A program made the position numbers and the translations under genes. A DNA stretch of 64,000 nt. It comes from Petroclostridium xylanilyticum (GTDB lineage: Bacteria; Bacillota; Clostridia; SK-Y3). A model generated the notes under the pieces. That model ran no database searches. It was not told where the DNA came from and saw only the letters and a program-made list of their open reading frames with translations. The stretch's first letter is position 1; the number at the start of each line of letters is the position of its first letter. The stretch covers positions 186,001 through 250,000 of the forward strand of contig NZ_NPML01000007.1 in assembly GCF_002252565.1 (NCBI RefSeq). The letters run 5' to 3'. Shown here in pieces: positions 36,478 to 45,646 of this stretch.

Positions 36478-38134
36478 ACTTATAATTCAACTTTAAAATT
36501 TCTTCTGCAATTTCTTTAAAAATTGGTGCTGCGGCCTTTCCCCCCTGCCTTCCGTTTTCTACAAATACTACCATTGCATACTTGGGCTTGGTAATAGGAA
36601 AATATCCTGTGAACCAGGCATGGACTTTTGTTTGTCCGTCTTCTGTTTTCCACCCTGTTTCGGCACTGCCGGTTTTTCCTGCTGCACCTCCGTATTCTTC
36701 AATCCTGGCATTTGTTCCTGTTCCTGAAGCTGTTACTTCTTCCATCATCTTCTGAATCTTTTTGGCAATGTCAGCGCTGATAACTGGTGTATCATCTTCA
36801 CGTCGTAACTGTTTTACTACATTTCCATCATCTGTTACAATCGCATCTACAATATTTAATTTCTTTCTTATCCCATTATTCGCTATAGTTGTTACCATAT
36901 CCGCCACCTGGATGGGCGTTACAAGTATTTCTCCCTGTCCTATAGAGATATTGGCAATCTCTCTAGGAGAAACATACTTCTTATCTGGAACATTTCCTGA
37001 CTGCTGCTCCAGTCCGTCAAAAAGATGTATAGGGCTTCCAAATCCAAATCTCTTTGCCATATCTATAATGGATTTATACCCTAACTTTAATCCTGTGTCT
37101 ATAAATAGAGGATTGCAGGAATAGGCAAACCCCTTTATAAAATTAATTTCACCATGACCATCTTCTTTATAGCACTTAAATTCTTTTCCATCCACATCGA
37201 TACGTCCAGTGCATGTAAAAGGCGTCTCCATCTCAATAGTCTGCTGTTCCAGGGCAGCTGCAGCAACAACAATTTTAAATATAGAACCTGCATCATATGC
37301 GGAAAATGCTTTATTAACCAGCTCACTTTCCTGGCTCTCTATATACTGCTTAATATCATCCTGCAAATAATTAGGCCTGCTGGCTAACGCCAGAATATCA
37401 CCCGTTTGTACGTCGGTCACAACAACGGCGCCGCTTTTCATTTGTGAGTCCGCTACTTTCTCCACTATGCTTTGTATATGATAATCCAAAGTAAGACGCA
37501 CTCCGGTATTGTCGTTACTGCCAAAACAATTTACAACCCTGTAGCCCAGGCCGGGTATGGAACGTTTGAAAGCATCTCCAACCATCCCTATGCTCTGAGA
37601 TTTTTGAGTGGCGAGGTATTGATTGAATGCCTTTTCAATTCCGGAATATCCCGACTGGTCAACGTCATTTATATATCCTATAACATGTCTTGCCAATGAA
37701 GAATTGCCATATCTCTTGCTTAAGCTTATAATTTTAACTCCGGGATAATTTAATTTTTCAGTAATCTCTTCCTCAGAATAATTATCTATGATAAAAGTTA
37801 CGGGTTTTTTTTCACCTAATATCTCTTTTATTTGTTGTGTACTATATCCCGTATATTTTGACAGGTCCTGGGATACCTGGACAAAATCTTTAAAAAGGTT
37901 GGGAATAACGACCACATAATATTTATCTTCCCTATCGGTGAAAGGTATCATATTTCTATCATAAATATTACCCCTGGCAACTTTCAATGTCGTATCGATA
38001 GCTCTTTGCCGGGCTGCTTGTTGGGTTAAAAAATCTTTCTGTATTACCTGGAAATATAAAAGTCTCACAAACATGCATAAGAATAATATTGTAAAAAAAA
38101 CTGTGATAAACCTTAATCTGTTGTGATAAATCAA
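36476..38134 (-). CDS. Penicillin-binding protein, class B transpeptidase
   Basis: A 552-residue membrane-anchored D,D-transpeptidase. One N-terminal helix (FITVFFTILFLCMFVRLLYF) precedes a dimerisation domain (ARGNIYDRNMIPFTDRED) and a transpeptidase domain with all three active-site motifs: SIFK (about residue 284), SCN (in FAYSCNPLFID) and KTGS (about 484). It would cross-link peptidoglycan and is a beta-lactam target. It resembles the PBP2/FtsI/SpoVD group but has no PASTA domain, so the specific division or spore role is not assigned. Its TAG stop is partly made of repeat DNA. Confidence 0.95.
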   Translation of the reverse strand: MIYHNRLRFITVFFTILFLCMFVRLLYFQVIQKDFLTQQAARQRAIDTTLKVARGNIYDRNMIPFTDREDKYYVVVIPNLFKDFVQVSQDLSKYTGYSTQQIKEILGEKKPVTFIIDNYSEEEITEKLNYPGVKIISLSKRYGNSSLARHVIGYINDVDQSGYSGIEKAFNQYLATQKSQSIGMVGDAFKRSIPGLGYRVVNCFGSNDNTGVRLTLDYHIQSIVEKVADSQMKSGAVVVTDVQTGDILALASRPNYLQDDIKQYIESQESELVNKAFSAYDAGSIFKIVVAAAALEQQTIEMETPFTCTGRIDVDGKEFKCYKEDGHGEINFIKGFAYSCNPLFIDTGLKLGYKSIIDMAKRFGFGSPIHLFDGLEQQSGNVPDKKYVSPREIANISIGQGEILVTPIQVADMVTTIANNGIRKKLNIVDAIVTDDGNVVKQLRREDDTPVISADIAKKIQKMMEEVTASGTGTNARIEEYGGAAGKTGSAETGWKTEDGQTKVHAWFTGYFPITKPKYAMVVFVENGRQGGKAAAPIFKEIAEEILKLNYK

Positions 38135-38204
38135 AAGTGCACCTCCAAGTCAGGAAAATAGTTCATACTACATTTTTCCCAGACATAGGGTGCACTATAC
38201 AATA

Positions 38205-39455
38205 CTACCGGCCACTTAGATCTTTTTCTTCGCCCTTCTTACGCAGCATGGAATAGGGTACAACAGGAACTTTCATTGGTATTTTCAAAACCATCTGAGG
38301 ATGGGGGGCAACATTGATTGCCTGGCCTTCCTCATTTCTCATTTCTTCTATAATCTGCGTGAAGAAAAAAGGCTTATCCGGCTGCACAACTTCAACCTCA
38401 TCTCCAACAAAAAACCTGTTTTTTTGTTCAATGATTGCAATCCCAGTAACCGGATCATACTCCTTTACCAGTCCTACAATATCATATTCTCTTATATAGG
38501 AACTGGTATGATAAATTTGCTCCTTTCCAGAGGGTTTCCCAAAATAAAACCCTGTTGTGTACTCTCTATGGCTGACTTTCTTTAATTCATCAAGTAATGC
38601 CGGATCAAATACATATTTTCCCGGATTATCCATATATGCATCTATTGCCTGCCTATAGGCTTTTACTACAGTTGCTACATAGTAAGCACTCTTTACACGA
38701 CCTTCTATTTTCAAACTTGATATCCCACTCTTCAACAGTTCAGGAATATGTCCAATCATACACAGGTCTTTAGAGTTATAAATAAACGTGCCCCTTTCAT
38801 TTTCAACAACCGGCATGTATTCTCCCGGTCTTTTTTCCTCCATCAAATAATATTTCCACCGGCATGGGTGTGCGCAAGCACCACGGTTTGCATCCCTGTT
38901 TGCCATATAGTTGCTTAACAGGCAGCGTCCGGAATAGGATATACACATGGCGCCATGCACAAAACATTCCAATTCAACATCAGCAGGAACTTTTTCTCTT
39001 ATCTCCTTGATTTCCTGTAACGAAAGTTCCCTCGCAAGAATGATTCTTTTTGCCCCAAGCTTGTGCCAAAATTCCGCACTCTTCCAGTTGGTATTATTTG
39101 CTTGAGTACTAATGTGAATCTCAAGGTCTGGCGCTACTTCTTTTGCTATTGCAAATACGCCAAGATCTGAGACAATCAGTGCATCAACACCTATTTCCGA
39201 TACCTCCCGTATATATTCCGGAAGCCCTTGCAAATCTTCATTGTGAGGAATAATATTGGCTGTAACATATACTTTTTTTCCCCTGCTATGGGCAAATTCA
39301 ACGCCCTCTTTCATTTCCTCCGTATTAAAGTTATCCGCTGCTGCCCTTAGCCCAAATTCTTCTCCTCCAAGATAAACTGCATCGGCACCGTAGATAACTG
39401 CCATCTTTAATTTTTCTAAATTGCCTGCTGGGGCCAATAACTCAGGTTTTTTCAT
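38205..39455 (-). CDS. Peptidase U32 family protein (TrhP/YrrO-like)
   Basis: A 416-residue protein starting MKKPELLAPAGNLEKLKMAV. It has ISYSGRCLLSNYMANRDANR, GACAHPCRWKYYLMEE and IEGRVKSAYYVATVVKAYRQ, diagnostic of the U32 family with its conserved cysteines. In B. subtilis the related YrrN/YrrO (TrhP) are needed for 5-hydroxyuridine at tRNA position 34, and the adjacent TrmR methylates it. The TrmR-like gene here lies directly upstream, supporting that role over proteolysis. Only one U32 gene is present rather than the Bacillus pair. Confidence 0.9.
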   Translation of the reverse strand: MKKPELLAPAGNLEKLKMAVIYGADAVYLGGEEFGLRAAADNFNTEEMKEGVEFAHSRGKKVYVTANIIPHNEDLQGLPEYIREVSEIGVDALIVSDLGVFAIAKEVAPDLEIHISTQANNTNWKSAEFWHKLGAKRIILARELSLQEIKEIREKVPADVELECFVHGAMCISYSGRCLLSNYMANRDANRGACAHPCRWKYYLMEEKRPGEYMPVVENERGTFIYNSKDLCMIGHIPELLKSGISSLKIEGRVKSAYYVATVVKAYRQAIDAYMDNPGKYVFDPALLDELKKVSHREYTTGFYFGKPSGKEQIYHTSSYIREYDIVGLVKEYDPVTGIAIIEQKNRFFVGDEVEVVQPDKPFFFTQIIEEMRNEEGQAINVAPHPQMVLKIPMKVPVVPYSMLRKKGEEKDLSGR

Positions 39456-39494
39456 AACATCACCTCGATGTTTCCTCTTTTTTATTATATAAAC

Positions 39495-39597
39495 ATAGTG
39501 GTCAGTGGAGAGTGGATAGTGTAGAGTAAAACCACTATACAGGCTATTTTCATTGTTATTAAAAATTCTCCCAGCTTTTCACTCCCCACACCCCACT
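39495..39597. repeat. AGTGG-word inverted repeat overlapping the trmR-like gene
   Basis: AGTGGTCAGTGGAGAGTGG on the left and CACTCCCCACACCCCAC on the right are imperfect complements, around an AT-rich centre. The right arm (39581-39597) lies inside the last codons of the trmR-like gene. Similar GTGGGGAGTG words occur at about 4480-4505, 28250-28275 and 50745-50775. Confidence 0.6.
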
Positions 39598-40241
39598 TTA
39601 TAAGATATTGCCACTCCATCTCCTATAGGAATAATTGTACTTTCTAATTGCGGATGATTACAAATAGTCGTAAGATAGTTTCTTAATCTTTTTACGATGG
39701 TTTTTTTTCTCCTTACCACCAGTTTGTCTGTAGCAATCATACCCTTATAGAGTACATTATCAGACACAAGTACGCCACTTGATTTTAACAGTCTCATACA
39801 ATGGGGTAAAAATTCTAGGTATTGCCCTTTGGCTGCATCAATGAAAATATAATCGTATTGTCCTGCCAGCCCGGGGAGTATTTGTTCTGCATCTCCTTCC
39901 AAAACAGTTATAGTATTCTCCAAATCAGCTTTTTTAATATTTTCCCGGGCAACTTTTATCATTTTTTCATACCGTTCAATTGTTACTATTTTGCCGCCCG
40001 GTTTTAATGCCTTTGAGAGAAGGATGGCAGAGTATCCTATTGCCGTACCAATTTCAAGAATATTAACCGGATTTATTATCTTTGCTATCACAAAGATTAA
40101 TCTTGCAACTTCAGGATGGACAATAGGCACATGATTCTCATGGGCATATTCTTCCATCTCTTTAAGTATCCCCTGATTTTGCGGGATGGTTTCCCGTATA
40201 TATCGTGTAATATAATCGTAATTTATATTGTCTTCTATCAT
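39579..40241 (-). CDS. trmR: O-methyltransferase, probable tRNA (mo5U34) TrmR
   Basis: A 220-residue SAM-dependent class I methyltransferase of the YrrM/COMT-like family. It has ILEIGTAIGYSAILLSKALK at about 63-82, VTIERYEKMIKVARENIKKA and YDYIFIDAAKGQYLEFLPH. In B. subtilis YrrM/TrmR forms 5-methoxyuridine at tRNA position 34. The U32 gene downstream supports this. The C-terminal residues VGCGE and the TGA stop fall within AGTGG-type repeat DNA, which seems to have replaced the original end. Confidence 0.82.
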   Translation of the reverse strand: MIEDNINYDYITRYIRETIPQNQGILKEMEEYAHENHVPIVHPEVARLIFVIAKIINPVNILEIGTAIGYSAILLSKALKPGGKIVTIERYEKMIKVARENIKKADLENTITVLEGDAEQILPGLAGQYDYIFIDAAKGQYLEFLPHCMRLLKSSGVLVSDNVLYKGMIATDKLVVRRKKTIVKRLRNYLTTICNHPQLESTIIPIGDGVAISYKVGCGE

Positions 40242-40318
40242 TAAACCGCTCCTATTTTAATATGCTATACTATATATTTACTGCTAATGATTTTACATGA
40301 CAGATAAAAGGTTAATAA

Positions 40319-40422
40319 GTTCACGGTTCACGGTTCACGGTTCACAGTTCACGGTAAAAGCTATTAAATCGTTTACTACTGTGGCCTGAGAACTGTTAAC
40401 TGAGAACTGTTAACTGTGAACT
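40319..40422. repeat. GTTCACGG palindromic repeat, family B, second copy
   Basis: The left arm has three tandem GTTCACGG-like words; the right arm has AACTGTTAACTGAGAACTGT and similar words. The centre TAAAAGCTATTAAATCGTTTA matches the copy at 11770-11860 in reverse. It fills most of the 209-base gap between mltG and the trmR-like gene, which has no other content recognised. Confidence 0.85.
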
Positions 40423-40429
40423 ATATAGT

Positions 40430-40453
40430 TTAAATATGATGGAAAGAACGTTA
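40430..40453. repeat. Fragment of family C abutting the mltG stop
   Basis: TTAAATATGATGGAAAGAAC then GTTA matches the left part of the element at 6975-7154 and stops exactly at the mltG TAA codon. Confidence 0.6.
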
Positions 40454-41551
40454 TTTTACCCTTTTCATCGCTTTTAAATGCTCGTTGTAAGTTTTTGAGT
40501 AAATATGGCTTCCATCACTATTTGCTACAAAAAACATATAGTCAACATCTGCCGGATACAATGCAGCACGTATGGACTCCCTGCCGGGGGAAGCAATTGG
40601 TCCCGGCGGCAACCCGGGATTGATATAGGTATTATATGGTGACGGTATTTTTGTATCTTCTACCGATAGTATTTCTTTTCGTTCCCCTAAAATATACTGG
40701 ACTGTTGCACAAGATTGAAGGAATGGATAGTCCTTACTTTTTAAACGGTTATGAAAAACTGCGGATACGAGAGGTCTTTCCTTATCCAATTTTGCTTCTC
40801 TTTCTATCATTGAAGCCAGTATCACCACCTGGTCCACTGTCATCCCCAGCTCTTTTGCTCTTTCATAATACTGCTGTTTAAATTCTTTTTCGAACTGTTC
40901 AAGCATTTTTCTTATTATATCTTCTTCAGTGGCATCAGCATATACCTCATAAGTATCGGGAAAAAGATACCCTTCCAATCTATTTTTTCTTTCAGGCAAA
41001 TCTTTTAAGAAAGGATAGTCAAATTCGCCATTTTCCGCTAATTGTATAAATTTTTCCTTATCGATCAACTTCTCGTTAGCTAGCTTTTCTACAATTTGCT
41101 TAAACTCATAACCTTCCGGAATGGTAAACTTTTTAGTTTCTTTTTTTGCCACATTTTTTTGCAGCTCTGACATAATAGCCTCATAGTCCATTGATGTGTT
41201 CAAACGATGAATCCCCTGCTGATACTTACCATCATAACGTTTTACTCTAGATACCACTCTAAAAAGGATTGGATATTTAATTAGACCCTTCTCTTTTAAA
41301 ATCATTGCAATATCCTGAGTAGTAGCACCTTTAGGAATTTCTACCTCTACTGTCCTGTTTTCCACATCTCTCTTTTGGTTAAAGCTATCAGGGTCTTTAA
41401 CATACTGGTAGCCTATTTTGAAGGCATACTTCCCTGCAATTACACATGAAACGATAATAATGCACATTAAGGTGAATTTGATGAAAAAGCTGAAAAACTT
41501 GTTTACATTTCCGGTCTTCCTTGTTGGTTCAGGAGATAAGTCCATCACCAC
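40451..41551 (-). CDS. mltG: Endolytic transglycosylase MltG
   Basis: A 366-residue membrane-anchored YceG-family enzyme that cuts nascent glycan strands. A cytoplasmic N-terminus is followed by one helix (FFIKFTLMCIIIVSCVIAG), a LysM-like region (VEIPKGATTQDIAMILKEKG) and the catalytic domain. That domain has ILASMIEREAKLDKERPLVS (catalytic Glu near 248), AVFHNRLKS and PSPYNTYINPGLPPGPI. The start ATG follows AGGAGGTGTGGTG, located inside the end of typA, six bases away. It is linked with the trmR-like and U32 genes as in B. subtilis yrrL-yrrM-yrrO. Confidence 0.96.
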   Translation of the reverse strand: MVMDLSPEPTRKTGNVNKFFSFFIKFTLMCIIIVSCVIAGKYAFKIGYQYVKDPDSFNQKRDVENRTVEVEIPKGATTQDIAMILKEKGLIKYPILFRVVSRVKRYDGKYQQGIHRLNTSMDYEAIMSELQKNVAKKETKKFTIPEGYEFKQIVEKLANEKLIDKEKFIQLAENGEFDYPFLKDLPERKNRLEGYLFPDTYEVYADATEEDIIRKMLEQFEKEFKQQYYERAKELGMTVDQVVILASMIEREAKLDKERPLVSAVFHNRLKSKDYPFLQSCATVQYILGERKEILSVEDTKIPSPYNTYINPGLPPGPIASPGRESIRAALYPADVDYMFFVANSDGSHIYSKTYNEHLKAMKRVK

Positions 41552-41557
41552 ACCTCC

Positions 41558-43369
41558 TTATCTTTTGCTTTTAGCTCTCATTTCATGGTTGAGAATTTTT
41601 TTCCTCAGTCTGATATTCTTAGGAGTAACTTCAACCAATTCATCATCAGCAATAAACTCCAATGACTGTTCCAAACTTAAAACTGTCGCCGGCGTTAACC
41701 TGAGTGCCTCTTCAGAACCGGCCGCTCTCATATTGGTAACGTGCTTTTTCTTGCATACATTGACCGTAATATCCTCCAGACGGGAATTTTCCCCTACTAC
41801 CATCCCCTCATATACTTTAGTACCGGGGGTAATAAATAATGTCCCTCTTTCTTGAGCATTATATAATCCATAGGTGGTAGCTTCTCCTGTTTCAAAAGCA
41901 ATGAGTGAACCCCGCTGTCTTCCCTGTATATCACCCTTATAGGGTTCATAGCCATAAAAAATATGATTCATTATCCCATTACCTTTTGTATCCGTCATAA
42001 ACTCAGACCTGTAACCAATTAATCCTCTTGCAGGAATTTTAAATTCCAATCGCATATACCCCGAATTAGCGGATGTCATATTAATCATCTCAGCTTTTCT
42101 CATCCCTATTTTTTCCATAACTACTCCCATATATTCTTCGGGCACATCTATGATTAACAATTCAATTGGCTCATGAATTTCACCATTGACTTCCTTATTG
42201 ATTACTACCGGCTTTGATACTTGGAATTCATAACCCTGCCTTCTCATCGTTTCAATCAAAATTGAGAGATGAAGTTCACCTCTCCCCGAAACCTTAAAAG
42301 AATCCGCAGAATCGGTTTCTTCTACTTTCAAGCTCACATTGGTTTCAGTCTCTTTAAACAACCTTTCCCTTAAATGTCTTGATGTTACAAAAATTCCTTC
42401 TTTGCCTGCAAAGGGACTATTGTTGACACTAAATGTCATAGATATGGTTGGCTCATCAATTTGAACAAATGGCAGGGGTTCCGGATGACCTGCATCACAA
42501 ATGGTCTCTCCAATATTAATGTCACTAATCCCCGATACAGCAATAATATCCCCCAGTTTTGCACTTTCTACTTCTACTCTTTTTAACCCTTCAAACTGGT
42601 ACAACCTGGTTATTTTCACATTGACATTGCTTCCATCTTTTTTGCATAATACAGCTTGTTGGCCATATTGTGCACTTCCCCGTTCTACTCTTCCTACCGC
42701 TATCCTGCCGATATATTCATCATATTCAATATTGGAAACAAGTATCTGCAGAGGCTGTTCCATTTCACCTTTAGGAGCTGGAACATGGTTAACAATCATT
42801 TCAAATAGAGGCAGCAGGTTTTCCCCTTTTGCCTCCGGTTCCACCACAGCATAGCCATCACGGGCAGATGCATACACCACCGGAAATTCCAACTGATCTT
42901 CATCCGCACCCAATTCAATGAAAAGCTCAAGTATTTCATCCACTACTTCGTAAGGTCTTGCCCCGGGACGGTCGATCTTGTTTACTACTACAATTGGCTT
43001 AAGGTTGAGGCTTAACGCCTTTCTAAGAACAAATCTGGTTTGCGGCATGCATCCTTCAAAGGCATCTACCAATAAGAGTACTCCGTCCACCATTTTAAGG
43101 ACACGTTCTACTTCGCCTCCAAAGTCAGCGTGCCCCGGAGTGTCTACAATGTTGATTTTTATTCCTTTATACATCACCGAAGTGTTTTTGGAAAGTATGG
43201 TAATTCCCCTTTCCCTTTCCAAATCATTGGAGTCCATAACTCTTTCCTGTACCTGTTCATTTGCCCTGAAAATACCGCTTTGCTTTAATAATCCATCCAC
43301 TAAAGTAGTTTTTCCATGGTCAACATGTGCAATAATGGCTATATTTCTTACATCTTCTCTTATTTGCAT
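41558..43369 (-). CDS. typA: Ribosome-associated GTPase TypA/BipA
   Basis: A 603-residue translational GTPase with G1 AHVDHGKTTLVDGLLKQSG, switch I RERGITILSKN, G3 DTPGHADFGGEV and G4 VVNKIDRPGARPYEV. The C-terminal domain is unique to BipA (MRLEFKIPARGLIGYRSEFM). It assists 50S subunit assembly at low temperature or stress. It has its own consensus promoter and is followed closely by mltG. Confidence 0.98.
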   Translation of the reverse strand: MQIREDVRNIAIIAHVDHGKTTLVDGLLKQSGIFRANEQVQERVMDSNDLERERGITILSKNTSVMYKGIKINIVDTPGHADFGGEVERVLKMVDGVLLLVDAFEGCMPQTRFVLRKALSLNLKPIVVVNKIDRPGARPYEVVDEILELFIELGADEDQLEFPVVYASARDGYAVVEPEAKGENLLPLFEMIVNHVPAPKGEMEQPLQILVSNIEYDEYIGRIAVGRVERGSAQYGQQAVLCKKDGSNVNVKITRLYQFEGLKRVEVESAKLGDIIAVSGISDINIGETICDAGHPEPLPFVQIDEPTISMTFSVNNSPFAGKEGIFVTSRHLRERLFKETETNVSLKVEETDSADSFKVSGRGELHLSILIETMRRQGYEFQVSKPVVINKEVNGEIHEPIELLIIDVPEEYMGVVMEKIGMRKAEMINMTSANSGYMRLEFKIPARGLIGYRSEFMTDTKGNGIMNHIFYGYEPYKGDIQGRQRGSLIAFETGEATTYGLYNAQERGTLFITPGTKVYEGMVVGENSRLEDITVNVCKKKHVTNMRAAGSEEALRLTPATVLSLEQSLEFIADDELVEVTPKNIRLRKKILNHEMRAKSKR

Positions 43370-43414
43370 TGATTACTTTTCACCCTTAAATGATTAGTAT
43401 ATATTAACTCTTCC

Positions 43415-43443
43415 ATTTTAGCCTAACCAAAAGAAAGTGTCAA
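43415..43443 (-). promoter_or_regulatory. Sigma-A type promoter of typA-mltG
   Basis: A perfect TTGACA (43438-43443) and TAAAAT (43415-43420) are spaced by 17 bases on the minus strand, about 45 bases before the typA ATG. Confidence 0.8.
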
Positions 43444-43445
43444 TT

Positions 43446-43472
43446 AAAATAAAAAGCCCTTGCTTAGAGGGC
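43446..43472 (-). terminator. Terminator after degU
   Basis: GCCCT and AGGGC pair around a seven-base loop and are followed by TTTTTATTTT. It starts two bases past the degU stop and ends just before the typA -35 element. Confidence 0.8.
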
Positions 43473-43473
43473 A

Positions 43474-44127
43474 TCAATCTTTCTTTATATTATGTTTAAA
43501 CGCGTAAATTGCAGCCTGCGTCCTATCGGACACATTTAACTTTTTAAATATGTTGGATACATGATTTTTAACTGTCTTTTCACTAATATATAGTTTTGCC
43601 GCAATTTCTTTATTCAACATTCCTTCTGCAATAAGTTCCAAAACTTCAATTTCTCTTTGTGTAAGCAGATTTTGATTTTTATTACTGTGCTCCTCGGATA
43701 CACCTTTGGTAAATTCTTTAATAAGTTCAGTAGTCATTGTAGGTTGAATATAGGATTGACCTTTATATACACTTTGAATCGCTTTGATTAAGACATCCGA
43801 ATCAGCATCTTTCAACACGTATCCGGCAGCTCCAAGCTGAACTGTTTTTACAAGATACTCACGGTCAGCATGAATAGTCAACATAATAATTTTAGAGGAG
43901 CATCCTTTCTCTTTTAATTGGGCTATCGCCTGAATGCCGTTCACCTTGGGCATATTGATATCCATTAATATTACGTCAGGCTGAACCTCCATTGCTAAAT
44001 TTACTGCTTCTTCTCCATTAGACGCTTGAGCTACTACTTCCATATCTTCTTCCAATTCAACAATCTGCTTTAACCCCTGTCTTACCATGGAGTGGTCATC
44101 AGCTATTAGTATTCTTATTTTTCTCAT
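43474..44127 (-). CDS. NarL/LuxR-family response regulator, DegU-like
   Basis: A 217-residue two-component regulator. The receiver domain has IADDHSMVRQGLKQIVELEE, phospho-acceptor Asp in VILMDINMPKVNG (about 54) and the conserved Lys in GYVLKDADSD. The C-terminal LuxR-type HTH has LTQREIEVLELIAEGMLNKE then KTVKNHVSNIFKKLNV. It overlaps the end of the sensor kinase gene by 29 bases, so it is its cognate partner. It resembles DegU, but target genes are unknown. Confidence 0.93.
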   Translation of the reverse strand: MRKIRILIADDHSMVRQGLKQIVELEEDMEVVAQASNGEEAVNLAMEVQPDVILMDINMPKVNGIQAIAQLKEKGCSSKIIMLTIHADREYLVKTVQLGAAGYVLKDADSDVLIKAIQSVYKGQSYIQPTMTTELIKEFTKGVSEEHSNKNQNLLTQREIEVLELIAEGMLNKEIAAKLYISEKTVKNHVSNIFKKLNVSDRTQAAIYAFKHNIKKD

Positions 44128-45295
44128 CTTGAACCCCCTCTTTTGATTTTAGCGGTATTTCTATGTTCAACTTTGTGCCTTTGCCAATCTCTGATTGAAT
44201 TTCAAAAGTCCCATTTAACAACTCTACTCTCTCTTTCATGCTGTAAAGCCCAAATCCTCCACTTTGGTCGCAGCTTTTTTTAGCAACTTCATCTAAATTA
44301 AAACCTTTACCATCATCAAATATATGTAAAGACAAAATACTTTCAGTAAAAGATATATTAACGGTTACACTTTGTGCCTGAGCGTGCTTTTTAACATTAT
44401 TTAAAGCTTCTTGTATAATCCTGAAAGTAGTGAGAGAAATAACCGGACTAATATCCTCACAATTACCATTCGTTCTAAACCTGGTCTCAATATTCGTTTC
44501 CGCCTGATAATTCGACACATATCTTTGGATGGTGGGTATCAGCCCTAAATCATCAAGGGACATGGGTCTTAAGTCATAAATGATTCTCCGCACATCCTGC
44601 AGGCAGCCCCTTACCACCATTTTCAGTTCTCTTAATTCATTTTTTGCTTTTTGTACATCTACATCTATTAATTTTTCACATATTTCTGCCTTAAGGACTA
44701 CATTAGACATAGATTGGGCAGGTCCGTCATGAATATCCCGGGCAACCCTCTGACGTTCTTCTTCCTGGGCCCTTATAATTTTAATTCCCAGATTTTGCTT
44801 TTGCTGAATATTTTTTAATTGAAAGCTCAAATCTAATAAATCACCCGAAAGATATTCCATTACAGTCCCTATCTGAGTGATAAGGTCCTCTGCTCTTTCA
44901 ACGGTTTTGTAAGCTTCCCGAAGCCGTATTTCAAGCTCATTGCGCCGTACAATGATATTTTGTTCCTGCTCCTTCTTGATTGCTAAATCAATTCTTAAAC
45001 TATCTGCCTTTTCATAGGCTTCTTTTAATTTCGCATCCGAACGATTCGCGAAGTTTTTGCTCAGCAGCATTAAATTTCTGCGACTTTCTTTTAATTCTTT
45101 TTCCAATTTTTCAACAGCCTTAATAATCTGCTTTGCCTGCTCTTTTAACTCTGCCAGATCCTGTTCCAGCCGCTTACATTCCTTACGTGCCCCTTCTGCA
45201 ATATCATATATTTGATTTTTACTGGCATTAATCGCCTCTATTGTTTTTTTAATAATTTTATCCAGCTTGGTAATATCAAGCTTATTATTCCCCAC
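44099..45295 (-). CDS. Sensor histidine kinase, DegS-like (cytoplasmic)
   Basis: A 398-residue kinase without membrane helices. An N-terminal coiled coil spans about 1-175 (many Lys/Glu heptads such as RLEQDLAELKEQAKQIIKAV). It is followed by a HisKA_3 dimerisation helix, EEERQRVARDIHDGPAQSMS, with phospho-His near 186, and a HATPase with LNNVKKHAQAQSV and GGFGLYSMKERVELLNG. This domain layout matches DegS, a soluble sensor. The start is GTG at 45295 behind AGGAGAAAATTT. It is coupled to the response regulator gene. Confidence 0.92.
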   Translation of the reverse strand: MGNNKLDITKLDKIIKKTIEAINASKNQIYDIAEGARKECKRLEQDLAELKEQAKQIIKAVEKLEKELKESRRNLMLLSKNFANRSDAKLKEAYEKADSLRIDLAIKKEQEQNIIVRRNELEIRLREAYKTVERAEDLITQIGTVMEYLSGDLLDLSFQLKNIQQKQNLGIKIIRAQEEERQRVARDIHDGPAQSMSNVVLKAEICEKLIDVDVQKAKNELRELKMVVRGCLQDVRRIIYDLRPMSLDDLGLIPTIQRYVSNYQAETNIETRFRTNGNCEDISPVISLTTFRIIQEALNNVKKHAQAQSVTVNISFTESILSLHIFDDGKGFNLDEVAKKSCDQSGGFGLYSMKERVELLNGTFEIQSEIGKGTKLNIEIPLKSKEGVQDEKNKNTNS

Positions 45296-45390
45296 AAATT
45301 TTCTCCTCTCAAAAAATATCAAAATCTTCAATTTTATTCTTCGTGTACGGTACTCATTTGAAATAACGCAGATGTGTGCCGTACTCGAAA

Positions 45391-45558
45391 TTATTTAAGC
45401 GGTAGATTTTGATGAAACTTTATGCGACATTCATTCTGTCTGCAAGCAGACAGGTTTTCTGTTGCAGTCATTGTAACAAATAATGCTTTTTCAGCTTCTA
45501 TAATAATATTTTTGCAATTACTATATTCTATATAAGTTTTTAAAGCACCTCTGGTGAT
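45391..45558 (-). other. Open reading frame without a start codon, possible gene remnant
   Basis: On the minus strand a 55-codon frame runs from just after a TAA to a TAA at 45391. It encodes a protein-like sequence containing ALKTYIEYSNCKNIIIEAEK and later LSACRQNECRIKFHQNLPL. No ATG, GTG or TTG occurs in frame before an internal ATG near the middle. AGAGGTG sits near its beginning. It could be a decayed gene or chance. The rest of the 351-base gap (45296-45646) holds only two GTACGGTACTC-like direct repeats and the copZ terminator. Confidence 0.25.
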
Positions 45559-45590
45559 TTATGGCAAATCTAATACAGAACAACAAAAAT

Positions 45591-45615
45591 AGACTATATA
45601 ATCTATTATATAGTC
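45591..45615 (-). terminator. Terminator after the CopZ-like gene
   Basis: AGACTATATAA and its complement form a hairpin followed on the minus strand by TATTTTTGTT. It lies 31 bases past the CopZ-like stop codon. Confidence 0.75.
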
Positions 45616-45646
45616 TATCTAGCTATGTTTACAAGATTAAATTCAA

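Noticed and set aside
45332-45420. Direct GTACGGTACTC-like repeats as a regulator-binding site
   Set aside because: Only two diverged copies are present with no promoter nearby; the evidence is too weak to call a site.
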